Assembly (NCBI RefSeq): GCF_000265075.1
Contig: NZ_AJYA01000037.1
Location: 57 to 47,866 of the forward strand
Reading direction: 5' to 3'
DNA: 47,810 bases
Source of the DNA: Nitritalea halalkaliphila LW7
GTDB taxonomy: Bacteria; Bacteroidota; Bacteroidia; Cytophagales; Cyclobacteriaceae
The notes beneath the pieces were generated by a model, which saw only the letters and a list, made by a program, of their open reading frames with translations, ran no database searches and had not been told where the DNA came from. Below, in pieces: positions 9,332 through 18,252 of the stretch. Positions within the stretch are counted from its first letter, which is position 1. The number at the start of each line of letters is the position of its first letter. The position numbers and the translations under genes were made by a program.

Positions 9332-11338
9332 CTAGTAGGCCAATAATTCCCGCAACTTGCCCGCCAGACGCTGCTCAGGTAAAAAGCTTTTCTCCAGCGA
9401 CGCAGCGAACGGAACTGGTGTATCGAGAGCACCCAGCCGCATAACAGGAGCATCCAAATCTTGGAAACACTCCTCCGCGATCCAGGCAGCGATTTCCCCG
9501 CCGATTCCCCCAGTCAAGCAGTCTTCATGCAGGACCAGCACCCGATTACAACGCTTCACTTGGGCGCGCACCGTCTCTTTATCCCATGGGAGCAGGGTGC
9601 GCAGATCCACGATCGCCACATCCAATCCCTCCGCCTCTCGACAGGCCAGCGCCCAGTGCACCCCCATGCCATAGGTGATGATCAGTGCCTGCTCCCCTTC
9701 CGCCACGACGGCAGCTTGGCCGATGGGCAGTCGGTAGGCTTCCTCAGGAACAGGCCCCGAGAGGCTTCTGTACAGCGCCTTATGCTCGAAAAACAAATAA
9801 GGATTCGGGTCCTCTAGGGCAGCAAGCAGAAGCCCTTTCGCATCATAAGGCGTCGAAGGGTACACGATTTTCAGCCCAGGCGTATGGAAAAACCAAGCCT
9901 CATTCGACTGCGAGTGAAAGGGGCCCGCCCCCACTCCAGCACCGGTGGGCATGCGAATAAGTACGTCCGCCTGCTGCCCCCAGCGGTAATGGACCTTGGC
10001 CAGGTTGTTGACGATTTGATTAAACCCGCAGCTCACAAAATCCGCAAACTGCATTTCCACCATCGCCTTAAACCCCTTTATGGAGAGCCCTAGGGCAGTC
10101 CCCACGATGGCCGACTCGCAGAGCGGTGTATTTCGGACGCGCGCAGCGCCAAAACGCTCCACAAATCCTTCCGTAACCTTAAAAACCCCTCCATAAGCAC
10201 CGATATCTTGGCCCATGGCCACCAAATTCGGGAAACGCTCCATGCCCTGCCAAAGCCCTTCACGAATGGCATCCACGAACCGGCGCTCAGGCCCCTGAGG
10301 AGCGGGAATCGCCGCAGGCGGAGCAGGTGCAGGAGCATAGCAGTCCGCCAGCTCCCGAGCGGGATCAGGCAGAACGGCAGGAGCCGCAAAGGCCTCTTCC
10401 AACCCTTCCTCGATGGCCTGTTTGATGCGCTGGTCAATCTCGGCACGCTTCGCCTCATCCAGCACCTGTATAGCTTCTAAAAATGCCGTGTAACGGAGGA
10501 CGGGATCTTTGGCCGACCAGGCCTCCATCAGCTCCTTCGGCACATATTTCGTCCCTGAAGCTTCCTCATGGCCCCGCATCCGAAAGGTCATGGCCTCCAC
10601 TAAAACAGGCCGCGGATCCGTGCGCATAGAAGCCGCGAGCTCCCGAATACAGCGGTGCACCGCCAGCACATCATTGCCATCGACCCGTACGGCTTCCATG
10701 CCATATCCCGGCCCCTTCTCGGTGAAATGCTGGAATGCGAACTGCTGCTCGCTCGGGGTGGACAGGCCGTAGCCATTATGCTCGATCACGAAAATCACCG
10801 GCAGACGCCAAACCGCCGCCACATTCAAGCCCTCATGAAAGTCCCCCTCAGAGCTGGCACCATCCCCGGAAAATACCAGCGTGACCGCCTGCTGCCCGCT
10901 TAGCGTGTCCGCCAGCGCGATGCCGTCCGCCACTGCCAGCTGCGGCCCGAGGTGAGAAATCATTCCGACGATATGGTGTTCGGGTGCCCCAAAATGAAAG
11001 GAGCGGTCCCGCCCCTTCGTGTAGCCGAGGGCTTTCCCCTGAAACTGCGCGAAAAGCCGCGCTAGAGGCATGCCGCGCCCCGTAAAAATGCCGAGATTCC
11101 GGTGCATGGGAAGAATGAACTCCTCCGGATGAAGCGCAGTCACCGCCCCCACCGAAATCGCCTCTTGGCCCCAGCCACTGAACCATTTGGAAATTTTCCC
11201 CTGCCGCAGCAGAATCAGCATCTTCTCCTCTATCCGGCGGGGAAGCAGCAGCTGTTCGTACAGGTGGAGCAGTTCAGCATCAGTAAAGCCATCTCGGTTA
11301 AAAACAGTAGCCGGCACATGGGGAAGCGTAGTAGACAT
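9332..11338 (-). CDS. 2-oxoacid (branched-chain) dehydrogenase E1, fused alpha and beta subunits
   Basis: A 668-residue thiamine-diphosphate enzyme. Residues 1 to about 330 are the E1-alpha domain, with ThDP/Mg motif GDGASSEGDFHEGLN starting at 158 and the closing Asn at about 188. Residues about 345-668 are the transketolase-like E1-beta domain (MGQDIGAYGGVFKVTEGF, NTPLCESAIVGTALGLSIKG). The enzyme decarboxylates 2-oxoisovalerate-type acids and passes the acyl group to the lipoyl E2; it also supplies branched starters for fatty acids. Alpha-beta fusion is usual in Bacteroidota. No E2 or E3 gene is nearby. It has its own promoter and terminator, so it is a single-gene unit. Confidence 0.92.
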   Translation of the reverse strand: MSTTLPHVPATVFNRDGFTDAELLHLYEQLLLPRRIEEKMLILLRQGKISKWFSGWGQEAISVGAVTALHPEEFILPMHRNLGIFTGRGMPLARLFAQFQGKALGYTKGRDRSFHFGAPEHHIVGMISHLGPQLAVADGIALADTLSGQQAVTLVFSGDGASSEGDFHEGLNVAAVWRLPVIFVIEHNGYGLSTPSEQQFAFQHFTEKGPGYGMEAVRVDGNDVLAVHRCIRELAASMRTDPRPVLVEAMTFRMRGHEEASGTKYVPKELMEAWSAKDPVLRYTAFLEAIQVLDEAKRAEIDQRIKQAIEEGLEEAFAAPAVLPDPARELADCYAPAPAPPAAIPAPQGPERRFVDAIREGLWQGMERFPNLVAMGQDIGAYGGVFKVTEGFVERFGAARVRNTPLCESAIVGTALGLSIKGFKAMVEMQFADFVSCGFNQIVNNLAKVHYRWGQQADVLIRMPTGAGVGAGPFHSQSNEAWFFHTPGLKIVYPSTPYDAKGLLLAALEDPNPYLFFEHKALYRSLSGPVPEEAYRLPIGQAAVVAEGEQALIITYGMGVHWALACREAEGLDVAIVDLRTLLPWDKETVRAQVKRCNRVLVLHEDCLTGGIGGEIAAWIAEECFQDLDAPVMRLGALDTPVPFAASLEKSFLPEQRLAGKLRELLAY

Positions 11339-11362
11339 GATCGATCGTTTTGGGTTTTGCTA

Positions 11363-11393
11363 CCAAATTAGGCACAAGATTTTGCAGTTCAAA
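11363..11393 (-). promoter_or_regulatory. Promoter of the E1 gene
   Basis: On the minus strand TTTG (11390-11393), a 19-base spacer and TAATTTGG (11363-11370) form a good Bacteroidota promoter 24 bases before the E1 start. Confidence 0.7.
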
Positions 11394-11457
11394 GGAATCC
11401 TTAGGAAAGAATCTTTTCTTTGGTTTTACTGTTAAGAGAGACTGATACACGTAAAAA

Positions 11458-12020
11458 ATGGAAAAAATCCGCATCAAACATATGGTTTGCCCTCGCTGCA
11501 TCTTGGCGGTAGAAAACACCTTAGCCCAGCTGCAGCTGCCGGCGGAGAAAGTCGTGCTGGGGGAGGTCCTCCTGCAGCGCCCCCTGCGCCCGGAAGAGGA
11601 GGCTCAGCTCGAATCCGCCCTGCAGCGCCTGGCTTCGAGCGCCTTAAAGACAAGGAGGCAATCAAAATCGAGCGTATCAAGACCTTCCTCCGGAACATCG
11701 TACAGCAGGAAGAAATCCCCTCAGGCTTCCACCTGACCGAAAAACTCAGCAGCTACATGGGAGAGGATTATAGTGCCCTGAGCCAACTTTTCAGCAGTCT
11801 GGAGGGCATGACACTGGAGAAATATTTCATCGGCTTAAAAATCGAACGCGTAAAAGAACTCCTTTTTTACGAGGAGCGCACCCTGTCGGAGCTGGCCTAC
11901 CTCCTGGACTACAGCTCCGTCCAGCACCTCTCTGCGCAGTTTAAAAAAGTGACCGGCATGACCCCTTCCGCCTATAAAAAAGGGCTTTTGCCTGGCGGCA
12001 AAGGATGGCGGGAGGCCTAA
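11458..12020 (+). CDS. AraC-family transcriptional regulator with a Cys-Pro-x-Cys N-terminus (single-base frameshift)
   Basis: 187 residues after repair of one missing G at about 11631-11632 (CTGGC should read CTGGGC), which joins LQRLG to FERLKDKEAIK. The N-terminal 60 residues (MEKIRIKHMVCPRCILAVEN) look like a short heavy-metal-associated fold with Cys11 and Cys14. The C-terminal 100 residues are an AraC DNA-binding domain with both helix-turn-helix units (TLSELAYLLDYSSVQHLSAQFKKVTGMTP). Short metal-linked AraC regulators of this form are common in Bacteroidota and often sit near metal-efflux genes. No such gene is adjacent, so the target is unknown. Metal sensing is inferred from the cysteines. 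Confidence 0.82.
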
Positions 12021-12031
12021 AAAAAGCAAAA

Positions 12032-12054
12032 GCGTCGATATCCCATCGACGCTG
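12032..12054. other. Perfect 9-bp hairpin after the AraC gene
   Basis: AGCGTCGAT / ATCGACGCT with a 5-base loop, 11 bases past the AraC stop. A terminator role is likely from position, but the plus strand has only GAAAAA after it. The T-rich tail is on the minus strand side, where no gene points into it. Confidence 0.5.
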
Positions 12055-12251
12055 AAAAATGAATGCAAGGAAATGAAAAAAATCGTTTGCTGTACGTGCT
12101 ACAAATGTACGCCGGCCCCTCCTATTCTTGGTTAATTTCGGATTAAGCTTAGATTATGAATACTTTCATCACATGCGCCATTTGATAACATTCTCCTCAT
12201 AAGCCTGAAAAAGCTTCCCAGTAATCCGCTTTCTATCAGGTGAAAAAATCG

Positions 12252-12259
12252 TATCTTTG
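12252..12259 (+). promoter_or_regulatory. Promoter -7 element of rimO
   Basis: TATCTTTG is an exact TAnnTTTG match. An imperfect -33 (TTTC at 12230-12233) lies 18 bases before it. Its position downstream of a GTG at 12240 rules out that codon as the rimO start. Confidence 0.65.
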
Positions 12260-12281
12260 CACCTTAAAGAAGGATCTAAGC

Positions 12282-13610
12282 GTGAAGGCAAGAACACTAA
12301 AGAAAAATAAAGTCAATATCATCACCATGGGCTGCTCGAAAAATCTAGTGGACTCCGAGGTGATGCTCACCCAGCTGCGCGGAAATGGGATCGACGCCCA
12401 CCACGAATCACAGCAGCAGGATAATAACATCGTCATCATCAATACCTGCGGGTTTATCGATAACGCCAAGCAGGAGTCGATCGACACGATTCTGCAGTAT
12501 GTGGATGCGAAGGAGCAGGGCCTCGTGGATAAGGTCTACGTGACCGGCTGTCTCTCCCAGCGCTACAGAGAAGAACTGGAAGTAGAAATCCCACAGGTGG
12601 ATGCCTATTTTGGCACCCGCGACCTGCCCGCGCTGCTAAAAACCTTTAAGGCAGATTACAAGCAAGAGCTGGTCGGCGAACGTCTGCTCAGCCATGCCTC
12701 CCACTATGCGTACATGAAGATTTCGGAGGGCTGTGACCGCCCCTGCTCCTTCTGCGCCATTCCACTCATGCGGGGTGGACACGTCTCCCGTAGCATCGAT
12801 GAGCTCGTAAAAGAAGCGCAGCATAAGGCCGCGAATGGCACGAAGGAACTGCTTCTCATCGCGCAGGACTCCACGTACTATGGCTTAGACCTCTATAAGG
12901 AGCGTAAGCTGGCCGACCTCATGCGCGCCCTTTCTGATGTGGAAGGGATCGACTGGATCCGCCTGCACTATGCCTTCCCGACAGGCTTCCCGATGGAGGT
13001 CATTCAGGTGATGAAAGAGCGTGAAAACATTTGTAACTACCTCGACATTCCGCTGCAGCATGGGAGCACTTCCGTGCTCAAAGCGATGCGCCGCGGCACA
13101 AGCAGAGAAAAACAAGAAGAGCTGATCCACTCCATTCGGGATATTTTACCCGAGATCGCCATTCGCACCACGCTCATCACCGGGCACCCAGGGGAAGACG
13201 AAGCTGCCTTCGAAGAAATGCTCGGCTTCGTGGAAAAAATGCGCTTCGAGCGCCTCGGAGTCTTTACCTACAGCCATGAGGAAAACACCCATGCCTACAC
13301 GATGGAAGACAGTATCCCGGCAGAAGTAAAGCAGGAGCGTGCGAATCTCCTCATGGAGGTGCAGGAGGGCATCAGCCAAGAGCTAAATGCAGAAAAAGTG
13401 GGCAAAACCTTTAAGGTGCTCATCGATAAAAAGGAGAATGGCTACTTCGTAGGTCGTACCGCCTACGATTCGGTGGAAGTAGATAATGAGGTCTTGATCG
13501 ATGCCTCCAAGCACTACTGCCGCATCGGAGATTTCGTACAGGTGCGTGTTCATGACGCGGATGCTTTCGACCTGTATGGCGATGTAGTAGGAGACGAAGC
13601 GCGCTCCTAA
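12282..13610 (+). CDS. rimO: Ribosomal protein S12 methylthiotransferase RimO
   Basis: 442 residues. The start is GTG at 12282, preceded by AAGAAGGA and downstream of the promoter; it yields VKARTLKKNKVNIITMGCSKN, which matches family N-termini. The UPF0004 domain has cysteines in MGCSKN, NTCGF and TGCL for one Fe-S cluster. The radical-SAM domain has the CxxxCxxC motif in GCDRPCSFC. A C-terminal TRAM domain ends the protein. RimO adds a methylthio group to a conserved Asp of ribosomal protein S12 using two [4Fe-4S] clusters and S-adenosylmethionine. A strong terminator follows. Confidence 0.96.
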   Translation: MKARTLKKNKVNIITMGCSKNLVDSEVMLTQLRGNGIDAHHESQQQDNNIVIINTCGFIDNAKQESIDTILQYVDAKEQGLVDKVYVTGCLSQRYREELEVEIPQVDAYFGTRDLPALLKTFKADYKQELVGERLLSHASHYAYMKISEGCDRPCSFCAIPLMRGGHVSRSIDELVKEAQHKAANGTKELLLIAQDSTYYGLDLYKERKLADLMRALSDVEGIDWIRLHYAFPTGFPMEVIQVMKERENICNYLDIPLQHGSTSVLKAMRRGTSREKQEELIHSIRDILPEIAIRTTLITGHPGEDEAAFEEMLGFVEKMRFERLGVFTYSHEENTHAYTMEDSIPAEVKQERANLLMEVQEGISQELNAEKVGKTFKVLIDKKENGYFVGRTAYDSVEVDNEVLIDASKHYCRIGDFVQVRVHDADAFDLYGDVVGDEARS

Positions 13611-13640
13611 GCCCACTGCCGCATAGCTTCATAATTTAGT

Positions 13641-13682
13641 AACCTTCGGAAAAGCCATTTCATTTTCCGAAGGTTTATTTTT
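13641..13682 (+). terminator. Rho-independent terminator of rimO
   Basis: A perfect 13-bp stem, AACCTTCGGAAAA / TTTTCCGAAGGTT, with a 9-base loop and a T-rich tail. The tail and the last stem base read TATTTTTG (13676-13683), which also matches the -7 element for the next gene. Confidence 0.9.
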
Positions 13683-13700
13683 GCCCAAACGAAAATCCCT

Positions 13701-14578
13701 ATGAGCAAGTACCTATTTCTATTTCTCGGCACCCTGTTGCTACACGCGTCCAGCTTTGGGCAGCGCCCCTTTGACCTGCAAGGTCACCGAGGTGCCCGCG
13801 GCTGATGCCTGAAAACACCATTCCTGCCATGATTAAAGCCCTCGACTTAGGGGCAAGCACACTGGAAATCGATTTGGCAGTAACCCAAGATGGAGAGTTG
13901 ATCGTCAGCCACGAGCCCTGGATGAACCCAGCCATCTGCCTGGATCCCAGCGGTGCCCGCATCCCGAGCGAAGACCGCAGTCATAATATTTATAAAATGA
14001 CCTATGAAGAGGTGAAAAGTTACGACTGCGGCAGCCTGCCCGCGCCGGGTTTTGAGCAGCAGGTAAACTTTCATGTCAGCAAGCCCCGCATGCTCGATCT
14101 GATCGCTGCCGCCGAGGCCTATGTGGAAGCGATGGGCCTGCCCGCTCCGAACTATAATATCGAAATAAAGAGTATGCCCGAGGGCGATGGCGTCTACCAT
14201 CCTGCCCCCGCTGAATTTTCGGAACTGGTGATCGCCGCCTTGGAAGGGGTGCTTCCGAAAAGCCGCTTTAACATCCAGTCTTTTGATTTCCGCGTCCTGC
14301 AGTACCTGCACCAAGCGCATCCCGATGTTACCTTAGCCATGCTGATCACGCTACCGAATAATCACGAGCAGTACTTGCAGCAGCTGGGTTTCGCACCCGC
14401 CATCTACTCTCCCTTTTACAGGGGGCTAAAACAGGAGACCGTGGAGGCCTTACAGGCCAAAGGCATGCAGGTAATTCCCTGGACTGTAAATACGACAGAA
14501 GAAATGGAGGCCTTACTGCAGCTCGGCGTAGACGGTATCATCACCGACTATCCTAACCGCGCTCCTGAACGTCCCTAA
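13701..14578 (+). CDS. Glycerophosphodiester phosphodiesterase (single-base frameshift)
   Basis: About 292 residues after repair. The start at 13701 gives a signal peptide (MSKYLFLFLGTLLLHASSFG). The catalytic HRGARG motif follows; the frame then breaks at about 13801-13803, where one C is missing (GGCTG for GGCCTG). After repair LMPENTIPAMIKALDLGA and EIDLAVTQDGELIVSHEP are in frame, giving the metal ligands E and D and the second catalytic His. The family hydrolyses glycerophosphodiesters to glycerol-3-phosphate and an alcohol, here in the periplasm. It ends with a strong double-hairpin terminator. Confidence 0.9.
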
Positions 14579-14588
14579 AAATCCACTG

Positions 14589-14661
14589 ACCTCTCTTTAT
14601 GCTCCCTATCGGGCGAGAATAAAGAGAGGTGTTTGGCCAGTTGGCGACTGGCCAATTTTTT
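14589..14661 (+). terminator. Two tandem hairpins, the second a strong terminator
   Basis: Hairpin 1 is ACCTCTCTTTAT / ATAAAGAGAGGT (14589-14600 and 14619-14630). Hairpin 2 is TTGGCCAGT / ACTGGCCAA (14633-14641 and 14647-14655) followed by six T residues. It lies directly after the phosphodiesterase gene. Confidence 0.85.
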
Positions 14662-14732
14662 CCATTTATTGGTAGCTACAGCAGCTTACGCTTCCATTTG
14701 AATTGCTCTAATTTAGTCAGAAGGCGTAGCAT

Positions 14733-15778
14733 CTACCCGAAAATCTCCGAAGCTGAAAGCCGCCGCCCCATTTCCTGACTGCGACGCGCTGCCTCCACTA
14801 AGCGCAAAACCGCGATTGCTTCCTCCATCCGTACCTCCAGGGCCGCCTCCCCACGAATAGCCGCAGCCACATTCGCATAAAACTTGCGGTAATCCCCTGC
14901 TACAGTAGGCACTGCATGTACCTGCTCTCCCGTAAAAAGCTGTCCGTAGCGCTCAGGATCCTCTTGGCCCCAGTCAGGGCCCTCCGGTAAAATCCCCGCT
15001 TTAAAAGCCTTCTCCTGCACATCAAGACCAAACTTCTGATACGTACCTGCCGTGCCCCCAAGCAAAAACCGAGGCCATGGAGCGGCCATCAGCACCGAAG
15101 CCGTCAAACGCACATACAAGCCCGGATAAAATAGACGTATATCAAAAAAATCGTCCGCATCCGTGCCCTCCCGCTGAACTAAAATACTCGCCTCCAAAGC
15201 CTCCGGGGCACCGAACAACACATACGCCTGATCGATTAAATGCGTCCCCAAATCGTAGGTGATCCCATTACCCGGAACAGCTTGCTCCCGCCAATTACCC
15301 CCAACCTCAGGACGAAAACGATCAAAATGACTCTCAAAATGACACAAACGACCCAAACGCTCTTCCCGAACCAGTGCCCGCACCGTCTGAAAATCACCAT
15401 CCCAACGGCGGTTTTGAAACACCGTAAGCACAAGCCCTTTGGCGACAGCCAAACGCTGCAACTCCTCCGCCTCAGCAGCATGCACCGTGACTGGCTTATC
15501 CACCACCACATGCTTACCCGCCTCTAAAGCCAACTTCGCCTGAGGAAAATGCAGGGCATTTGGCGTTAAAATCACCACCAAATCCGCTGCATCCGCAGCC
15601 AATAAATCTTCTAAGGAACGGTAAATTTCCACATCCGGATATAAGGTTTTGGCCTCATCCCCATGCCGCTGTACCACCGCCGTCAGCGTGAGCTCAGGCT
15701 CACCTGTATCAAAGGAGCATGCTGGGTTTTCGCCACCGAACCGAACCCGACGAGGGCCGTACGAATCTTTCCTGCCAT
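14733..15778 (-). CDS. Gfo/Idh/MocA-family NAD(P)-dependent oxidoreductase (single-base frameshift)
   Basis: 348 residues after repair. The N-terminus (MAGKIRTALVGFGSVAKTQH, start at 15778) holds the Rossmann glycine motif. The frame breaks near 15698-15700, where AGGCT should be AGGGCT, joining VSPELTLTAVV to VQRHGDEAKTL. The Rossmann domain then shows ILTPNALHFPQAKLALEAGK and the DKPVT motif (the family EKP lysine). The C-terminal domain contains GGNWREQAVPGNGITYDLGT, with the usual substrate-binding region. The family oxidises or reduces sugar-like alcohols. The substrate is not predictable. It is the last gene of a long minus-strand run and lies 28 bases after the FKBP gene. Confidence 0.88.
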
Positions 15779-15806
15779 CTATCTTAATTTTTGTTTTGCT
15801 ACTCGT

Positions 15807-16322
15807 TTAATGCTGCACACCCCCCGGACCATGCACATGACCATGCGCGATTTCCTCGGCTTCAGCCTTGCGCACAGCCACCACACGCCCAGAAAACTGC
15901 AAGTCTAAACCCGCTAAAGGGGAGTTGAAATCCATGTGGACACCCTTATAGTCTACCTTAAGGATTTCTCCACGGAGCCGATTCCCCTCTTCATCCTGCA
16001 TCGGAATCACCTTTCCCACACGTAGCAGCTGCCGCTGCTTCACCCCATCCTCCTTAAATGCATGCTTGGGCAAGATCACCCGCTTCGCAGGATCATAATC
16101 TCCGTAGGCCTCCTCGTAGCTCAGAAACACCTCGAAAGGATCCCCCGCCACTAAACCTGCCAGTGCTGCTTCCAACTTGGGCAGCACCTGCCCCACACCG
16201 AATAAAAAGTAAAAGGGTTCCGCCTCCGAGATCGCCTCGCGAAACTGCATCCCCGTCTCCCCATCATCTACGTGAAGGGTATAACTAACCGCCACCACGG
16301 TCTCTGGACCTACCTGAATCAT
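15807..16322 (-). CDS. SlyD-like FKBP-type peptidyl-prolyl isomerase
   Basis: 171 residues. The FKBP core starts at VAVSYTLHVDDGETG and contains the inserted-flap (IF) domain typical of SlyD (AYGDYDPAKRVILPKHAF). LDFNSPLAG-type sequence (MDFNSPLAGLDLQFSGRVVAV) returns to the FKBP fold. The C-terminus is short and histidine-bearing (HGHVHGPGGVQH), a reduced form of SlyD metal-binding tails. These cytosolic proteins isomerise prolyl bonds and bind nickel. It lies between apbE and the oxidoreductase in the same run. Confidence 0.92.
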   Translation of the reverse strand: MIQVGPETVVAVSYTLHVDDGETGMQFREAISEAEPFYFLFGVGQVLPKLEAALAGLVAGDPFEVFLSYEEAYGDYDPAKRVILPKHAFKEDGVKQRQLLRVGKVIPMQDEEGNRLRGEILKVDYKGVHMDFNSPLAGLDLQFSGRVVAVRKAEAEEIAHGHVHGPGGVQH

Positions 16323-16385
16323 ATCACTTGTATCTTTTGCTCACTTATTAACACTTCCGAAGCCAAGCAGCATGTCCGCATCTCA

Positions 16386-17419
16386 TCAATTCCCCTCCAG
16401 CACCGGAAGCCCGGAAGAGGCCTGTGTACGAAACCTTTCGCCTTCGGCAATGATCAGGAAACCCTCCACATCCGGGTCCGCCTCGATCAGTGCCAGCGCC
16501 CGCTCGGGGCCAGCCACCATGCAGATGGTCGCTAAAATATCGGCCTTCAGCGCATCCGAACAGATGATCGTCGCACTTAACAGGGCATGCTCCACCGGAT
16601 AGCCCGTCTGTGGATCGATCACATGCACACGCCGATTTCCCTGCTCATCGATGTAAAACTTGCGGTAATTCCCGCTCGTACTGATGGCCTTATCGGCTAA
16701 AAGCACGATTTCCACCAGCTCACTCTCCTCTCGTGACACCCCATCCTTAGGGCCCTCGATGCCAATCCGCCAAACCTTTCCATCGGGATTCAGCCCTCGA
16801 CAGCGCATCTCCCCACCAATCTCGATTTTATAGGACTCCACACCCTTCGCCTCCACGATGGCTGCTAGCTTTTCGATCGCATAGCCTTCCCCCATGGCGC
16901 TAAAATCCAGCTGCACACCCGGCCTTGCGGCCAAAAGGCTATCCCCCGAAACCTGAACCAAGTCCAGATCTACAAACTGTAAAAGACTGTCCACGCGCTC
17001 CGGACTCATCCGCGCACGCTCAGAGAAGCCAAAACCCCAACCGTTTATCAAGGGCATCAGCGTAGGCTCATAGAGCCCGGCATACTGCTCCCGGTACTTG
17101 CGCGAAATGGCAAGCATCTCCGGTAGGTAGGGCTCCTCAAGCAGCGCATAGCCCTTTTGATTGAAATAAGAAATCTCTGAATCCGGAATGTAGGTATTGG
17201 CAGCAGCATTATACCCCTTAAAAAAAGCCGCTATTTCTGCCTCCACATCCACTTCACGGTCTAAAACAAACTCATAATAGGTCCCCAAAGCCTCGCCCCG
17301 CAAGGTCATATAGGTAGCCGCATCCGCCGAGGTCCCTCCGACTGGAACTGCCGCAGCCCCAGCACGAGGACCAGCACCCCTAAGAGTACCCCGACCACTA
17401 TCGCTTCGCCTTTTTTCAT
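16386..17419 (-). CDS. apbE: FAD:protein FMN transferase ApbE (single-base frameshift)
   Basis: 344 residues after repair. The start at 17419 gives a lysine and a membrane anchor (AIVVGVLLGVLVLVLGL). The frame breaks at about 17334-17336 (CCC should be CCCC), joining QSEG to TSADAATYMTLRGEALGT. The body has the ApbE landmarks: MPLINGWGFG, DFSAMGEGYAIEKLA, EIGGEMRCRG, STSGNYRKFY and HVIDPQTGYPVEH with the metal-binding Asp and Thr. ApbE attaches FMN to threonines of membrane flavoproteins such as Nqr and Rnf subunits on the periplasmic side. The gene is close to vanX-like and FKBP genes on the same strand. Confidence 0.93.
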
Positions 17420-17437
17420 TTTATCTGTATTTTTATC

Positions 17438-18241
17438 TCACGGAATTAACGCATAACGCTTCGCCGCTTCCTCTCTACTGTACGCATTAAAATGCCACCA
17501 CTCTGAGCCGATCGCGCTAAAACCGCCAGCCCGCATCACCTCCCGAAGTAGGCGACGATTCGCCACCTGCTCCTCTCGAAGCTTGCCCGCTGCCAGCATC
17601 TCCTCCTCCCGGTCGGGATACGCCTCATAACCGAAAAAATCGAAGGGCGTCCCCATGTCTAAGCCCACACCCGTCTCCCGATCCGCTAGCGTAAGGTCTA
17701 CAGCCGCGCCGTAATTATGTAAGCCCCCCTTCTTCGGGTCCGCCACATACAGCGGCTTGATACTATCCGGCTTGTCTAACGCATCCCACAGCACCTGCTG
17801 CACCGACTGCGGCCGCACGCCATCGAAAACCAAAAAGGTTAAATCCGGCCGCCGCTCCTGCAGGGCGGCATAACTTCTTTCCAGTTTGGCCATTACCTCT
17901 GGCTGCAGGTAACAATGCTGCAGCTCTCCATAGACGTTTTGACCGAAAAAATTATCTGTAGAGGCATATTTTAAGTCCACGAGCACATCCGGCAGAACAT
18001 CTTCCACTGCTAGCAGCCCCGCAGCTTCTAGCTCCAGCTCGATAGCCGCACGTGGTGCGGGACGGAGCACTGCCTCCACCCTTTGGCCTTCGGCCAAAAC
18101 CTCTTCCTCCACTGCCCCCTGCCGGGGTTCAGGGCCACAGGAAAGGCAAAGGCTCAGGACGCCCAGCCCAATCAAACAAGCCCTTCGCCGGGGAGAAAAA
18201 ACCCGTGTAAACGCTGCTAGCCTCCAGTTAAGTAGCTCCAT
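17438..18241 (-). CDS. D-alanyl-D-alanine dipeptidase (VanX/DdpX family), lipoprotein
   Basis: 267 residues. The N-terminus carries a signal with lipobox LCLSC (Cys about 35), so it is probably anchored in the periplasm. The M15D zinc peptidase domain spans about 85-265. It has the first zinc motif in HNYGAAVDLTL (His, Asp) and the second in EWWHF (catalytic Glu, His). The stabilising Arg is in VFDGVRPQ. The enzyme splits D-Ala-D-Ala, here probably for peptidoglycan recycling rather than vancomycin resistance, as no vanH, vanA or vanRS genes are present. It starts 11 bases after the SDR stop. Confidence 0.92.
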   Translation of the reverse strand: MELLNWRLAAFTRVFSPRRRACLIGLGVLSLCLSCGPEPRQGAVEEEVLAEGQRVEAVLRPAPRAAIELELEAAGLLAVEDVLPDVLVDLKYASTDNFFGQNVYGELQHCYLQPEVMAKLERSYAALQERRPDLTFLVFDGVRPQSVQQVLWDALDKPDSIKPLYVADPKKGGLHNYGAAVDLTLADRETGVGLDMGTPFDFFGYEAYPDREEEMLAAGKLREEQVANRRLLREVMRAGGFSAIGSEWWHFNAYSREEAAKRYALIP

Positions 18242-18252
18242 AAGTTCATTTT

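Noticed and set aside
12240..12281. GTG at 12240 as the rimO start
   Set aside because: It lies upstream of the TATCTTTG -7 box, so it would not be in the transcript.
13801..13803. Programmed ribosomal frameshifting in the phosphodiesterase and other genes
   Set aside because: The breaks lack slippery heptamers and shared structures, and they occur in unrelated housekeeping genes with the same missing-base pattern.
17438..18241. Vancomycin-resistance locus based on the VanX-like gene
   Set aside because: No vanH, D-Ala-D-Lac ligase or two-component genes are adjacent; a lone dipeptidase fits peptidoglycan recycling.
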